Below, piece after piece: positions 22,171-33,457 of a DNA stretch of 64,000 bases. Below the pieces are notes generated by a model. That model did no database searches. It was not told the DNA's origin and saw only the letters and a list, made by a program, of their open reading frames with translations. A program made the translations under genes and the position numbers. This stretch comes from Massariosphaeria phaeospora (lineage: Eukaryota > Ascomycota > Dothideomycetes > Pleosporales), in assembly GCA_011032825.1 (NCBI GenBank), contig JAADJZ010000033.1, forward strand, positions 372,001 to 436,000. The letters run 5' to 3'. Every line of letters starts with the position of its first letter. Position 1 is the stretch's first letter.

Positions 22171-23735
22171 ATGCTTCCACCACTACCACGACTCAGCGAC
22201 TACGGTATCTCTCCACAGAACGGATTTCTACCTGCCGAGATCCCACTAGAAGTACTGCCAGACTCCTACTACCAGCCCTGGGAGACTATAGTGCGGAACT
22301 TCCAGAGCCTAATCCTCAGCAAGCGACTGCGACGTATAGTGGACGCACTCCCAATTCTTTCGACAGACCTACTTCTCACAGAGGCAGAATGGAGACGTGC
22401 ATACTCAGTTCTAGGTTTCCTTGCCCATGCTTACGTATGGGGAGGTGATCGGCCCGCCGATGTAAGCCTCGATTACCCGAACACGCGAGACATGCGCAGC
22501 TAACCTCTCGATGCAGATCGTTCCACCGTCGGTATCAATACCTTTTCTAGAAACATGTCGACACCTTGAACTGCCCTCGGTAGCCACATACGCAGGCGTC
22601 TGCTTGTGGAATTGGCGGCCCATGTTCACAGACGAGCCGATTGACACTCTGGACAACCTCTCCACTCTCCTCACATTCACCGGAGCTCTCGACGAATCAT
22701 GGTTCTACCTCATCTCAGTAGCGATAGAGGCAAGAGCTGGTCCCATCGTCCCGATGATGATCGACGCGATCGGGGCAGCACGCCGTGGAGACAGCAACAC
22801 AGTCATAAATTGTCTAAGGTCTTTCGCAGAGAGATTGGATGAGCTTGGAAGCCTTCTCGAGCGCATGTACGAGAGCTGTGATCCACACGTCTTTTACCAT
22901 CGCATTCGACCCTTCTTAGCAGGCGGCAAGAACATGGCTGACGCTGGCCTGCCGAACGGTGTCAAATTCGACGACGGAACTGGAAATCAGCCATATGTCC
23001 AATTCGCCGGCGGCAGCAATGCGCAGAGCTCTGTCATCCAATTCTTCGACATCGTCCTCGGCGTTGAACACCGCCCAACGGGTGAGAAACGGTCCAACAG
23101 CTCTGTTCCTGAAGCGAGCCCGGTGTCATCGCCATCGCACAACTTCATCCTGGAAATGCGCAAGTACATGCCAGGTCCGCACCGAAGATTCCTCGAACAT
23201 GTGGAAAGCGTTGCGAACATCCGAGATTACGTCGTTGCGAACCGCAACAACCGCGCGCTCGTCACAGCATTCGATGCATGTCTTGCGATGCTGCGAGCTT
23301 TCCGAGACAAGCATATCCAAATGGTGTCACGCTACATCATCATCAAGTCCCGTGAGACACGCTCGCAGTCGCGGTCTCTCAGCCCCAAGCAAGCTTCTGC
23401 CCAGCGCGTCAACATCGCCAACTCGCTCCAACGAGGAGACAGCAAGAAGCTGCGCGGGACCGGCGGCACGGCTCTCATTCCGTTTTTGAAGCAAGCCAGA
23501 GACGAGACTGGCGAGCCGGCGATTGATGCTTGGGCGAGGAGGCTGCTGAACAACGGACCGGCGGATATCGATGGTGTTGCACGGTTGGGCAAGATAGGCG
23601 AGCATACTAATGGAGAAATGGAGATTGTAGGCCTTGCTGGGACTTGGTCGGTGGATGATAGTGAGGGAGGGGTAAGTGCTCCTTGTCGTGCGTGATTGAT
23701 GGTATACTGACATAATTTAGATATGCCATTGGTAG
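22171..23735 (+). CDS. BNA2: Indoleamine 2,3-dioxygenase (BNA2-type)
   Basis: Three exons (22171-22461, 22517-23671, 23721-23735) give 486 aa; the last exon encodes only ICHW-stop. Conserved IDO features are the N-terminal LSDYGISPQNGFLP, SVATYAGVCLWNWRP, FAGGSNAQSSVIQFFD, GPHRRFL, and the proximal haem ligand H363 in FRDKHIQMVSRYI. The enzyme opens the indole ring of L-tryptophan to N-formylkynurenine, the first step of de novo NAD synthesis in fungi. A polar insert sits between VEHRP and the GPHRRFL helix, as in many fungal paralogues. No other kynurenine-pathway gene is adjacent. Fungi often have two or three IDO paralogues, so the exact subtype is not fixed. A 23-bp tandem duplication starts in the last codons. 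Confidence 0.92.
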
Positions 23736-23773
23736 TGCGATCTCTAGTCCATTGGTAGTGCGATCTCTAGTCC
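23728..23773. repeat. Two perfect 23-bp tandem copies at the dioxygenase stop codon
   Basis: The unit ATTGGTAGTGCGATCTCTAG plus TCC occurs at 23728-23750 and again at 23751-23773 without mismatch. The TAG stop of the dioxygenase (23733-23735) lies in the first copy. Confidence 0.95.
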
Positions 23774-24066
23774 ACTGCTTGTTGCGCCTTCCAACTAGAA
23801 GTTTGACGCAAAAGGTGGGCAATCTCAAAACACGTTCGCTGTGGCATTTGGCCCTTCAACGGACTTTGGGCGGCATATTGTTCACAAGCGCGGATGCGCT
23901 ATTTCTTTCTGCCCTCAGGGTACGGTTGGATAGAGACACATTGCGTCATAGCACTACCTGATGAGACAAGCGAGACTAGGTCATTCGACCAGACCAAATT
24001 CTTTCACCTGCACCATGTGGAGCTGTGTTGAGGCCTCACGGGGCGGCGTTGGGCACCTCTGACGTA

Positions 24067-24100
24067 TGACGTCACCAGCAAGTGGACCCTGCATATATAA
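24067..24100 (+). promoter_or_regulatory. CRE/ATF site plus TATA box
   Basis: A palindromic TGACGTCA (24067-24074) lies 27 bp upstream of TATATAA (24094-24100), about 125 bp before the ATG of the CsbD-like gene. TGACGTCA is the classical Atf1/CREB-type bZIP site used in fungal stress responses; binding is inferred. Confidence 0.7.
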
Positions 24101-24222
24101 CCCCGCCGTGCATGCCACCACGAACTCATCAACAAAGCAACTGCACCTGCAACTTTCTCTTCCTCTACACACTCAACTCCAGACAACTCAAAATCTCTAC
24201 TTCTCAACCCCAACAAGCAAAC

Positions 24223-24812
24223 ATGTCGGGCAACAAGGACGCTACCTCCACTCTCCAGTCCTACGTGGACTCGGCCAGCAGCACTGTGCAGTCTGCCATC
24301 GGCGCCATCACTGGCAACCCGGGCGACAAGGTAAACACTCCGACCACCTCTGCAATCGCTCCTCTGCTAACACTACCGTGCAGGCCCACGCCGACAACAA
24401 GCAAGCCAAAGCCGACGCTGAGCACGACCTCTCCCACGCCACCGCAAAGGCCGGTCCCTTCACCACCACGGCCTCCGGCGGTATCGCCCAAGACGACTCG
24501 AACCGCTCGGCGGGCTCGTGGAACCAGACGGTCGGCTCGGGCAAGGAGTTCGTCGGCGGCCTCGTCGGCTCCGAGAACATGAAGCAGGAGGGCATCCGCC
24601 AGAACAAGGAGGGCCAGGGCCAGGAAGCCGAGGGCCAGGTCAAGGACCTCGGCAAGGGCGTTCAGGACCGTGTCGGTGGCGCTGTGGGAAGTGCGGTCGC
24701 TGGCTTGACGGGCAATGATGCGCAGAAGCAGGACGCGCAGCAGCAGCACGACGACGGCAAGGCGCGCCAGCGTGGCGTCGAGGCTGATCTGCAGAAGCAG
24801 GCTCCTCAGTAG
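24223..24812 (+). CDS. CsbD-like / Hmp1-type stress protein, 178 aa
   Basis: Two exons (24223-24330, 24384-24812) give 178 aa; the intron has a GCTAACA branch. The protein is hydrophilic and low in hydrophobic residues, rich in Gly, Gln, Asp, Lys and Ala. It contains AGSWNQTVGSGKEFVGGLVG and repeats of the type EGQGQEAEGQVKD, resembling the CsbD-like family and the fungal proteins annotated as mismatched-base-pair and cruciform-DNA recognition protein Hmp1. Such proteins are abundant and stress-induced; biochemical roles are weakly supported. The start MSGNKDATSTLQSYVDSASS is clear, with an A-rich leader before the ATG. The upstream CRE site plus TATA box fits stress induction. Confidence 0.8.
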
Positions 24813-25747
24813 ATGATGCTGTCAGTCTCGATACGGTGGAAGACGACTTATAGGGATACAAATGGATTGGGCGGCTCCGTGAGGCACGGCGTCTGAAAGG
24901 AATTGGGAGATGGCGCGGGCATGGACGGTGATGGATGATATCCCCGCTTTCCCACCAGGAATTCGTTGAAGATTTCCTTTAACGATCATATCTCGAATCA
25001 ATTGAATGCTTGAACAACAACAATGCTGTTCTTCCATCGTTGTGTGTCGTCATTGATACATAGGTACTAGCCGATCAATTCCCCACGACAAGCTACAACA
25101 GCCGCCGCTATTCTCGCCATGCACCTCTCAGCCTCTTTTGCCCTGACAAGACAACCTAGCGTGCACTACTACATGCGTAGGTAGTACGTTATAGTGACCG
25201 GTAGATGTATTATTAGAAGGTGGGCACGGGTCGGCTTGTACTCGTACATAGGGCTGGCGCGGCTTACGTGGCTGGTGAAGGTGTGGCGTCACCTTGTGCC
25301 GGGCGATCCGTATGCGTATGCGAGAGAAACATCAGGTGGTAGGTAGATTGACTGCATACGTCACATTTGCTGCGAAAGCTGGGGAATGCACTGCTTGATT
25401 AGCTGGAGTAGAGGGCTGAGCGGAGGTTAGATCATGGCAGAGCAAGCATCTTGCTGCGCCTGGTGAGGATGAATGATGAATGAACGAATTGCCAAGGCAG
25501 CTGTGGCTCATAGCTTGCGTGACCCCTGCCCCTGGCGAAGGAGCGGGCGTGACGTCATAGTCGCGCGCTCATCACGAGCGCCCGAGCTGCCCACCCAGCA
25601 TTCGGCCTTAAATACCTGCCCTCCTGCTACTCGCTGCTCCCCACAAGCAACTTCCCACACTCCACCGTCGACCAAATCTTCAACCCACCGACCTCGACCC
25701 CAAACTCATACGAACCTCTACCATAGCAGAGCTTCAAACCCGACATC
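24813..25747. other. Intergenic region, 0.93 kb
   Basis: It holds the 3' flank of the CsbD-like gene and the Pmp3 promoter. I see no further gene. The AT-rich middle (24960-25210) carries scattered TACCTA-type motifs. Confidence 0.5.
25550..25614 (+). promoter_or_regulatory. CRE/ATF site plus TATA-like box of the Pmp3 gene
   Basis: TGACGTCA at 25550-25557 is followed by TTAAATA at 25608-25614, about 135 bp before the Pmp3 ATG. The arrangement mirrors that of the CsbD-like gene 1.5 kb upstream. Confidence 0.65.
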
Positions 25748-26078
25748 ATGCCTTTCACCGCCAGGTACGTCTGTCTCCGCGCTCCCCCGCGCAGCCAGCC
25801 ACCGCGCTGCTACCTTGTCCGCTCCTGCTAACACACGCCTGCCCACCAGCGACCTCATTAAAATCGTGCTCGCCATTGTGCTGCCACCGCTCGGCGTTTT
25901 CCTCGAGCGCGGCTGCAATGCCGACTTCCTCATCAACATCCTGTTGACGGTGCTGGGCTACATTCCGGTGCGTGCTGCTCGCTGCTCTCCCCTCCGCTTC
26001 TACTTCTACACCCGTGCGATCGACTAACGCGCTTTGTAGGGCATCATCCACGCCATATACATTATATTCAAGTTCTAG
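25748..26078 (+). CDS. PMP3: Plasma-membrane proteolipid Pmp3 (UPF0057 family), 57 aa
   Basis: Three small exons (25748-25764, 25850-25967, 26040-26078) encode 57 aa. The first exon has only 17 nt, so the gene is too short and too split to appear as one open frame. The product starts MPFTASDLIKIVLAIVLPPL and has two membrane helices, with the family signature around GVFLERGCNADFLINILLT and the end GYIPGIIHAIYIIFKF. Length and motifs match the Pmp3/UPF0057 family exactly. These proteolipids sit in the plasma membrane and affect membrane potential and salt or cation tolerance; they are commonly stress-induced, in agreement with the CRE site upstream. Confidence 0.95.
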
Positions 26079-26776
26079 CGGGGGCGCACCCGCGTTGGAG
26101 AAGCTTGCTAGGCCTGCTGTGCTATGACTCGTCACGATACCCTTTTCTTCCCTTTTTGCGCGGCGGCTGCGGTTCGGTTCGGTGCGCTCGATGACTTCGG
26201 TTCACGCAGTGTTGGGGATGTTCTTTCGGTGACGGAGGGGCATTCCGGCGCTTCCGGAGGGTGCAGGGCAAGAGCAGTGACTGGACCGTGGCTTCGGCTT
26301 TACCTTGGATGTTTGCATGCGCGGCGATGGGCTGAATCATGAGTCGTCATGGACCCTTTTGCGAGGTGTCTCCTGGGGAGTTCCTTGCACGTCCGAGGAA
26401 TGGATCATAGTAGCTGAATCTACTGTTAATTTTCTCACTGCATGTCCTGGAGGGTTTAGTGATGAGTGTTGATTACGAAATGAACATTCGAGAAAACCCC
26501 CTGCACGCTTTGATTGGAAGCATAACATTTTCAGCAGCATGTGCTTCATAGATAGTAAATAGATCGAAGTGTTCGGTTTCGGTGGACACTCGATCTTCAC
26601 GCACCACTCGGAACCTCCCGCGCCTTGGCACGCAGTGAATTCTCTCGACGCGACTGACAGCTCGCCCCGTGCTTCGTGACACTCACCTCCAGCACCATAA
26701 GCACCCACCCATCCATGTCTTCCCCACAGACCCGACCATCCCCACACCACCCAGCGACTCGACGGAAAGCGAGAAT
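26079..26776. other. Intergenic region, 0.7 kb
   Basis: Pmp3 3' flank and promoter of the CNOT11-like gene. No supported gene. Confidence 0.5.
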
Positions 26777-28102
26777 ATGGATATTACCGCCGCGCTGACC
26801 GACGACGAGATCGCGGTCCTGGCCGACTCGGAGCGCGCCTGCGAGGCCGCGACGCGGTCGCTCGAACACATCCGAGCTGGGAATGCCATCAAGGCGGGCG
26901 CTTTTACAAGCTTCGAGGAAAGCCTGCGAGTGAAGAATACGTTGGATGCGTTTGAGGCACATGGTATGACAGACCAAATCTCTATTTTGTGCGCGCATGC
27001 TGATGCCATCGTTGCAGCGAACGAGCAGGCTTCGTGGGAGACGCTCGCGGTGCTCGTCAATTGCGAGTACGCGCTGTACGCACTCAACCAGGACACGCCG
27101 CTGCGGAACAACCCGTTCTTGTCGCACTGGGTCGAAGCCATCCAGAGGCTGTCATCGGGCGCGCGCGCGGCACAGGCTGTCGATGGGCAGGTCCGGAGAA
27201 ATGGCACGGGGCCATTAAGAGAGGAGATCAATGTGGTGCGCGTTGGGTTCATCAAGGCGTTGTTGCTTGGGTCGGCGGATACAGACCAGTTCGTCCGCCT
27301 GTCGCCGAGGCAGTTGCATAAGACGTTCGTCGAGTCGGGCTACGCGCCGGGGTTTGAGATCGGGATGTATGTACGCATGTTGGAAGAGGAGGGCATATAC
27401 GAGGGCACGCCGGCGCCTCAGAGAGCTGCGGAACCAGACGTTTCCTCCGCGCGACCTGAACAGACCTCCGGCGACACAGCCGCCGCGCAACCGCCATCAC
27501 CTCTCGCCGGAGACGCCCATATCCACGACGACCGCCATGCTACCGGCAAGCGCAAAGACACATCCTCCTCAGCACCCCCCCGGCCCAAACCCAAACCCAG
27601 CGATTCCCAGCACTGGAAGCGCGACCTGCTGCTCCGCCTCCAGCACGACCCCGCCGCCGCCATCCCCGACCTCACACACCTCCCCCTCGAGCTCTCCTCC
27701 CTCGACTTCCTCACCACCCTCCTCCAAGACGCGACGCTACAGCGCCTATCCCTCGACCCCGCGCCGCTCATCAGCGACTACATCCAACACGCGCTGCGCC
27801 TGACCGAGGCCATGGGCCAACCCCCGCCGCCGGCGGGCTCCAGCTCCCCGTCCGCATCGACGGCGTCGTCGTCCAGCGTCTCGGACGAGGACTTGGACCA
27901 CGGCCGTGAGGCGCAGACGCGCGCTGTGAAGCTGCTGCTGCTGTTTATGCGCAATCTGGTGCGCAAGGCATTGTTGCCGCCGCAGGCGCTGTATTTTGAG
28001 ATTCAGGAGGTTTGCGTGCGGTATGTGTGGATTGGCGAGGTGAGGGAGTTTCGGGCGTGGGTGGAGGAGGGGGGCAGGGGGGATGGGGATGGGGAGATTT
28101 AA
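26777..28102 (+). CDS. CCR4-NOT subunit CNOT11-like protein, 441 aa
   Basis: Single exon from the ATG at 26777 (MDITAALTDDEIAVLADSER); the open frame extends further upstream but without a better ATG. The N-terminal half is helical and includes ETLAVLVNCEYALYALNQDT followed by NPFLSHWVEAI. A Pro/Ser-rich linker (about 205-270) follows. The C-terminal region resembles the CNOT11 conserved domain: LLLRLQHDPAAAIPDL, LPLELSSLDFLTTLLQ, LISDYIQHALRL, then AVKLLLLFMRNLVRKALLP and EIQEVCVRYVWIGEVREFR. In animals CNOT11 joins CNOT10 on the NOT1 scaffold of the deadenylase complex. The match is to the family pattern from memory, so I keep moderate confidence. It is transcribed toward the Argonaute gene. 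Confidence 0.65.
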   Translation: MDITAALTDDEIAVLADSERACEAATRSLEHIRAGNAIKAGAFTSFEESLRVKNTLDAFEAHGMTDQISILCAHADAIVAANEQASWETLAVLVNCEYALYALNQDTPLRNNPFLSHWVEAIQRLSSGARAAQAVDGQVRRNGTGPLREEINVVRVGFIKALLLGSADTDQFVRLSPRQLHKTFVESGYAPGFEIGMYVRMLEEEGIYEGTPAPQRAAEPDVSSARPEQTSGDTAAAQPPSPLAGDAHIHDDRHATGKRKDTSSSAPPRPKPKPSDSQHWKRDLLLRLQHDPAAAIPDLTHLPLELSSLDFLTTLLQDATLQRLSLDPAPLISDYIQHALRLTEAMGQPPPPAGSSSPSASTASSSSVSDEDLDHGREAQTRAVKLLLLFMRNLVRKALLPPQALYFEIQEVCVRYVWIGEVREFRAWVEEGGRGDGDGEI

Positions 28103-29873
28103 GGAGGCTTGGAAGAAGGAAGGGAAAGGGAAAGGGGGTGCAGCGCGCGTTGGTGTGTTATGTGGCCGTTCGATTCGGTTCGGTTCGGTCCGATTCTCGT
28201 CTCGATGGCTGATGTCAAAGTTCCTGTAGGAGGGAGACTGGGGCTAAATCTACATCTTCGACTACCTACCTACTTCCTACTTATGTGTGCCACAACACAA
28301 CATGGTGAGTCGGGTCGGCCGCGTTGTCTGTCTATGTATCGTGTTCCGTAGGGCCACTTTTTCCACTGTATTATAGTTGGAATACTATGGCCTCGCATCG
28401 CATCACTATGCCTCCCTTTCTTGTCAAATCGCTGCCCACCAAGCAAGCTCAGCCTAGCCCATTCACTCACTTACATCCGTATGAAAGTAGCGCTGCTCTA
28501 AGCTCTAGACATGCTGTGTAGTATGGTATGGTCTTAGTTTTCAGTTTTTTAGTTTACAGTAAGTAGTATATCGTCCAGTTGTAGCTATTAGCACGGAAAG
28601 TAAATCAATCGTGTTGAATCGTGCGATCGATCGGAACTTGACTTGACTTGGCATGGCATAGCATAGCCAAACCATACGCAGTATCAATCGCAAGTAACAA
28701 GCCCAGTTAGGGCCTCTGCGGACAAGCAACAAGAAAAACAAGCAGGCTAGGCTATGCCAGACCAGGCCAAACGTAGAAGAGAATACAAAAAGGCATATTA
28801 GAGAGTTAGGTTCAGTCATTCAAGTTGATAGCCAAGTTCGGCTATTCAATTCACTCAAGTGTTACTCTTCTTTCTTCTTTCTTTCTTCTTCGTCAACCGC
28901 CAGCCCAATCCAATCCAGTCCAGGTCATCAGACTAGCATTCGGAATCAACGGAAAAAGAGAAATGGATCGTAAAGCTATACTAGAGGTGTTTCTGAGCAC
29001 AGCTGAGTGAGTTAAGCGACGCTTGCAAATGCCAATACAATCAACGCAAGCACTGATTCGATTCGATTCGATTCGATTCGATTTGATCCTAGAACCTACT
29101 TAGCACGTCCACAAAGGTTAGTAAAGGGAGGGGGGCCATGAGGAAAGGAAAAAGAGAGAGAAGGTGCGGTGGGGAAGAACGGTCAGCAGCAAGCAAGCAA
29201 TCACGAGAGTCGCTGAGAAGAGTGGATTGGGATTGGGATTGGCGGCGGAGGCTGAAGGTGAAGGTAAAGGTAAAATTGATAGGGTAACGCGCAACGCACA
29301 ATACGCATCGCAGTAAGTCTTGCTTCAGATTCCCGAGCCAGCGCGTTGGCTCTATCTATCTATCTGTCCTATGTGACGTAGTCGTAGTCGTAGTTAAAGT
29401 CTGCACGAAACCTTCGTCTTAAGGCAACGCCGTCCCATAGTGGTTGGTGGGTAGCGTCAATAAATAAATTCGTTCGCTGAGAAGGGAAGGGAATATGTAA
29501 CCTCTATTTTTGCGGCGAATAAAAGAGATCTAGAGGACAGTCTATGATATGATATGAGATGAGAATGCTGGGTTGGAACGCTATGGGAAGAGAATAGATT
29601 GGGGAGCTGGGGAAAGGTGAGATGGCGGGAGAAGCAAAAAGCTAGTGCGATGAGGAACGACCAAGGAAAATGGAGGGAGTACATGAAGTTCGGCAGAGAA
29701 AGAGCGAGAGAGCACGACAGTAGAAGACGGGGAAATGAGATCGAAGCGTCAACGGAGTGCTGCTCGTTTTGATCGTCAGTTCCGCCGCGTGCTTTGCGTT
29801 TGCAGCCTTTCCGACCGCATTGTCTCTCGCAACCCCGTCAACCACCTCCCCCCCTCTCCAACGTACCCCCACC
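28103..29873. other. Convergent intergenic region, 1.77 kb, with simple repeats
   Basis: It lies between the tails of the CNOT11-like and Argonaute genes. It contains (GGTTC)n near 28170-28190, six ATTCG units at 29056-29083, and GGGATT repeats at 29227-29241. I find no gene. The drop in GC content begins here. Confidence 0.55.
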
Positions 29874-32800
29874 CTACATCCAATACATAGTCCTGTGAAG
29901 CCCAGTGCGCCATTCCGCCGTGAAGACGCTCTCATCAACCTCCGGTTTCCACCTTCGATTAATTTCCTCCTTGAGCGGCATCGCCATTCTCGCGCGGATC
30001 TTGTCATCCATCTCTTTCTCCGCGTTCTTCTCCGCCTCTCGTTCCGCGTCCGTTTTCTTTCCGCGCTGCTTTGCACGCCCCGCCTCGCTCCCGGTGTGGT
30101 TCTCCTTTTTGAGGTCATTGACGATGTCCCGTTTACGATTATCGAATTGATCCCGGGTTGGTGGGTCGGGGCTGTACCACCGGCGTAGGTAGCAGCGGCC
30201 GCGTTCGCACAGCCGGTCGGCGTAGTAGGCGGGAGAGGCGTAGGATACGCCCAGCGTGGCGCGGACGTACGTGTGGCACAGTTTGTGCGTCTGAGGCTTG
30301 GTCAGTCATGGTGCTCAACGCGGTCGTGCATTTCTGAGCAAGCACTTACCAACTCCTGGAGCTTTGCTGTTGTCATGCCAACAATCTCATTTCTGAGGAC
30401 GAAATAGTGAGCAGGTCGAGCAGTTCCCTTGATACCGTTGTGAGATTGGAGATAGAAATCTCCATAGTATGGCGACGTGACTGTGTTGTCGACCAGAGTG
30501 CCAGGACGACAGTTCTCATTACCCTTCATCGCATCGGCGGGCTTCGTAGGGTAAAACCGCGTATGATGGCGTTTCCCAACGACAACTGCAGTCAACTTGA
30601 AGGCCGGCACTTCGGTTATATGGGCCAATCTTTCCGGCGGGAACACCCTTTTCAGGTGATGGAAGACAGACTCAAAGGCTGCACCAATGGCAGGAAGCTC
30701 TGTGCGGATGACTTCGTCGTATTGGCTCTCACTTACGCCATCTCTGTAGTAAAGTACCTTGGTCGGGAACTTGCGGAGTCTCGTGCAATAGTCCAAAAGC
30801 CTACTGTGGACCATCGATTCGAAGTATTGGACCATCTATCGCTGTTAGTATAATAGCACCCTGTTGACCATGGTACGATACATACGTCAATGTTATCCTG
30901 CAGACCTAGGCTCCCAAGGAACTTTCCACCCGTTTCGTCAACTGAACCGACAACGGCTGCAATCGAAGGGCAGCCTTCTATGGCACCGGAGCCCGGGTGG
31001 GTAATGTCAGCACCGATGACGAAGGTGTCCTTCAGAACATCGTCAAGGCCTGCAGCTGAATGATTAATACCAGCCATCTTGAGGTTTGCTTTCATTGCAA
31101 CGTTTGCCATATACTGCCTCAGTGGTTGTGGTCCTCTGTTTCTCAGGTTCTTCTCCTCGGTCAGGCAGATGGCTTGAACAAAAAATACCTTATCCGCTAG
31201 GTATTTGAAGGTCGAATACGCGTCTTGGTCTTTTCGGGGAAGTAACAGGACTACGATATCGGGCCCTCCACGTGGTTTGACGATATTGGTAAGGTGCCGA
31301 CGGATCTCGGTTTCCGAGACGTTTGCCATGAAAACTGGCTGACCCATACGAGATGAGCTTGGACAGACTCCACATTGGCGTAGTTGGTTGTTGAATTCTG
31401 CGGTGTAGGTGTAAATTGTGTTGTCGGAGTTCACCAGGCCGCGGGCAACGAGGAGTGTCCAGCGGACTTCACGGGCACAACCCTGCGTGTAAAAGGACTT
31501 GTTCGCAAGATTCCATCGCCCGGTACCATAGTCTGCTGTGGCAGGATAGGCATGATTCCGGTATAGGATTGGTGGATACTGTAATCGGGCAGCGGGAATC
31601 TCAAGCATCGTGCGTGCGAAGCGTAGGGGAGGACATCTATCCTGCTCTATATTAGGGCTATTCTGTTCTGTTTAGAAGACAGCTTACCATTTGCGAAGGA
31701 TTGTTGTTTGTAAGGAGGTAGGCTAAGCCTTCGTTCTCGACCCTCTGTCGGTTCAGCCTCGGTCCTCGACACGAGAAACTGTGAAAATTTTGAGCCACAG
31801 TTTCGGGGACGACCTTGTTCCAGATCTGATATGGGAGGATAGTCAGGTCTTCGGGTGCGAACCACGATTCATTGCCATGTTTACCGCCGAGGTTGACTGC
31901 AGCCAAGCCTGGGCTTTGTAGAGTTCTGTTATAGGCTATATGCACGTTAGCAAACTGGGTGCCTTGACTTGTATCGATTATCTTACCCTGCTTTTGATAG
32001 GCTTCTACAGTTGGGTTGGTCGTCACCACCTGGTTTTGAGCGTTGGTCCTGCTAAGCTGGAATGTCTGCTGGTTACAGGGTTTACCAAACCCGCGAATAG
32101 TCTTGATCCTGGACTGGGGAGCGTTGACGCCAGACGATTGTGTTGTTTTCGTACCACGCTCGTAGTTGATATAAACCTGAACGCCTATCAAGGCTCTACG
32201 ATCGTTTCTGAAAACAGCCAGGTTTTTGAGCACCATGCTTACGGGATTGTTTTTCCAAAACACGCTCGTGACTGCGTTGACGTTCAGAAGAATTGATCCC
32301 ATACCTGGCTTGATAGTATAACTGCACCCTCTGATTGCACGAAGTATTGAAGTATTCTGGCCCATGGGCAAGTCCCTGAAGGCATCTTTGATGAAGAATT
32401 TGTGCGAGTTGAGGTGGAATATGTTGTTGGTGGCACTGTGGAGGCACTTCGTGATGACGATGTTAAGCGCGTTCACGACGGGATTAGGATCGTAACTTAA
32501 GGGGTCGATTCTGGCGTTCGCGTAGTCATCTAGGCCCAGGATGTCAACAATTCTGAGGAGCTGAAGACGGAGCTCTATTATGTTGCCATTCGTGTCCCTG
32601 ACGGACAAGAGACGCCATTCAGACCCCTCATCCAGTACATTGCCGACATTAGTCTTTTCGCCTGGAGCGAGCGCGTGGAGGTTCTTCCAGGACACTATGG
32701 TCTGGATGTTATCAGTCGCAAAGAAAGCGTGATTGTCCCTCAGGAATGGAACCGTACGAATGACGGTTTCCATATAGCGCCTCTTGGTCTTCCTCGGCTC

Positions 32801-33457
32801 AGAATCTGGTATCCCGGAAACCTGGTACTCGTAGAATGTGGCTTTCGGGTCAAATGACACACGGAAATGATTTGTGACCACCTGGTGCGGATTGTTGCGG
32901 AATTCATTCCTGCCAGGATACCTTGACTTGCCTTCCTTCCCGAACCTTTCAATCTGTGTCGTGTTGTCGGGGTGACTAGACGCATGCCCATTGTGCGCGG
33001 GTGACGGGGAATCAAGATCTCTCGGACTGTCGGCCATAGGGCTCAAGTCCACAGGCTGAGCATCTACAAGATCGACCTCGAGAACCGGCGATGATGGAGC
33101 GACACGCGTCGTAGCTGGTTGTTGTTGAGCAGAGCCTACATGGCTGCTGGAGGGTTGGGTTGAACTTTTCCCGACAGCATGCTGACCCACTCCGGTGTTA
33201 CGGGAAGTATCCTGCCGAGGCTGCGGCGCAGAAGACGGTGAAGTTGCAGTGTGTTGGTCAGATCCTTGAAGAGACCTAAGATACTCGTCGGCTGCGTTTC
33301 GTTGCGGTTCAGGTATGAGATTCCAGATGGGTCCGTCATACGGTGGCGATGATGTACAAGTGACCAGTGAATGGCTTTTGCCGCACCTTCCACAGGATTG
33401 AGTTGCGTTGAGTGAAGCATGTATCCGGCTTCTGAACGGCGCAGCAAGTTCTGACAT
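29874..33457 (-). CDS. Argonaute (QDE-2-like), 1142 aa
   Basis: Four exons on the minus strand (31688-33457, 30886-31641, 30350-30835, 29874-30290) give 1142 aa; all three introns (46-59 nt) fall between codons. The N-terminal 170 residues are Ser/Pro/Gln-rich and begin with a C22-X2-C25-X3-H29-X4-C34 cluster. N, L1 and PAZ regions follow (about 190-560), then MID and PIWI (about 600-1142). PIWI active-site positions are D802 in IGADITHPGSG, D874 in YYRDGVSESQYD and D1029 in SPAYYADRL, where animal Ago2 has His. The protein is therefore potentially a slicer. A charged Lys/Glu/Arg insert (about 1050-1110) precedes the family-typical C-terminus HRTMYWM. Family role: binds small RNAs and silences transposons or viruses (quelling). 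No stops or frameshifts were found. Confidence 0.93.
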
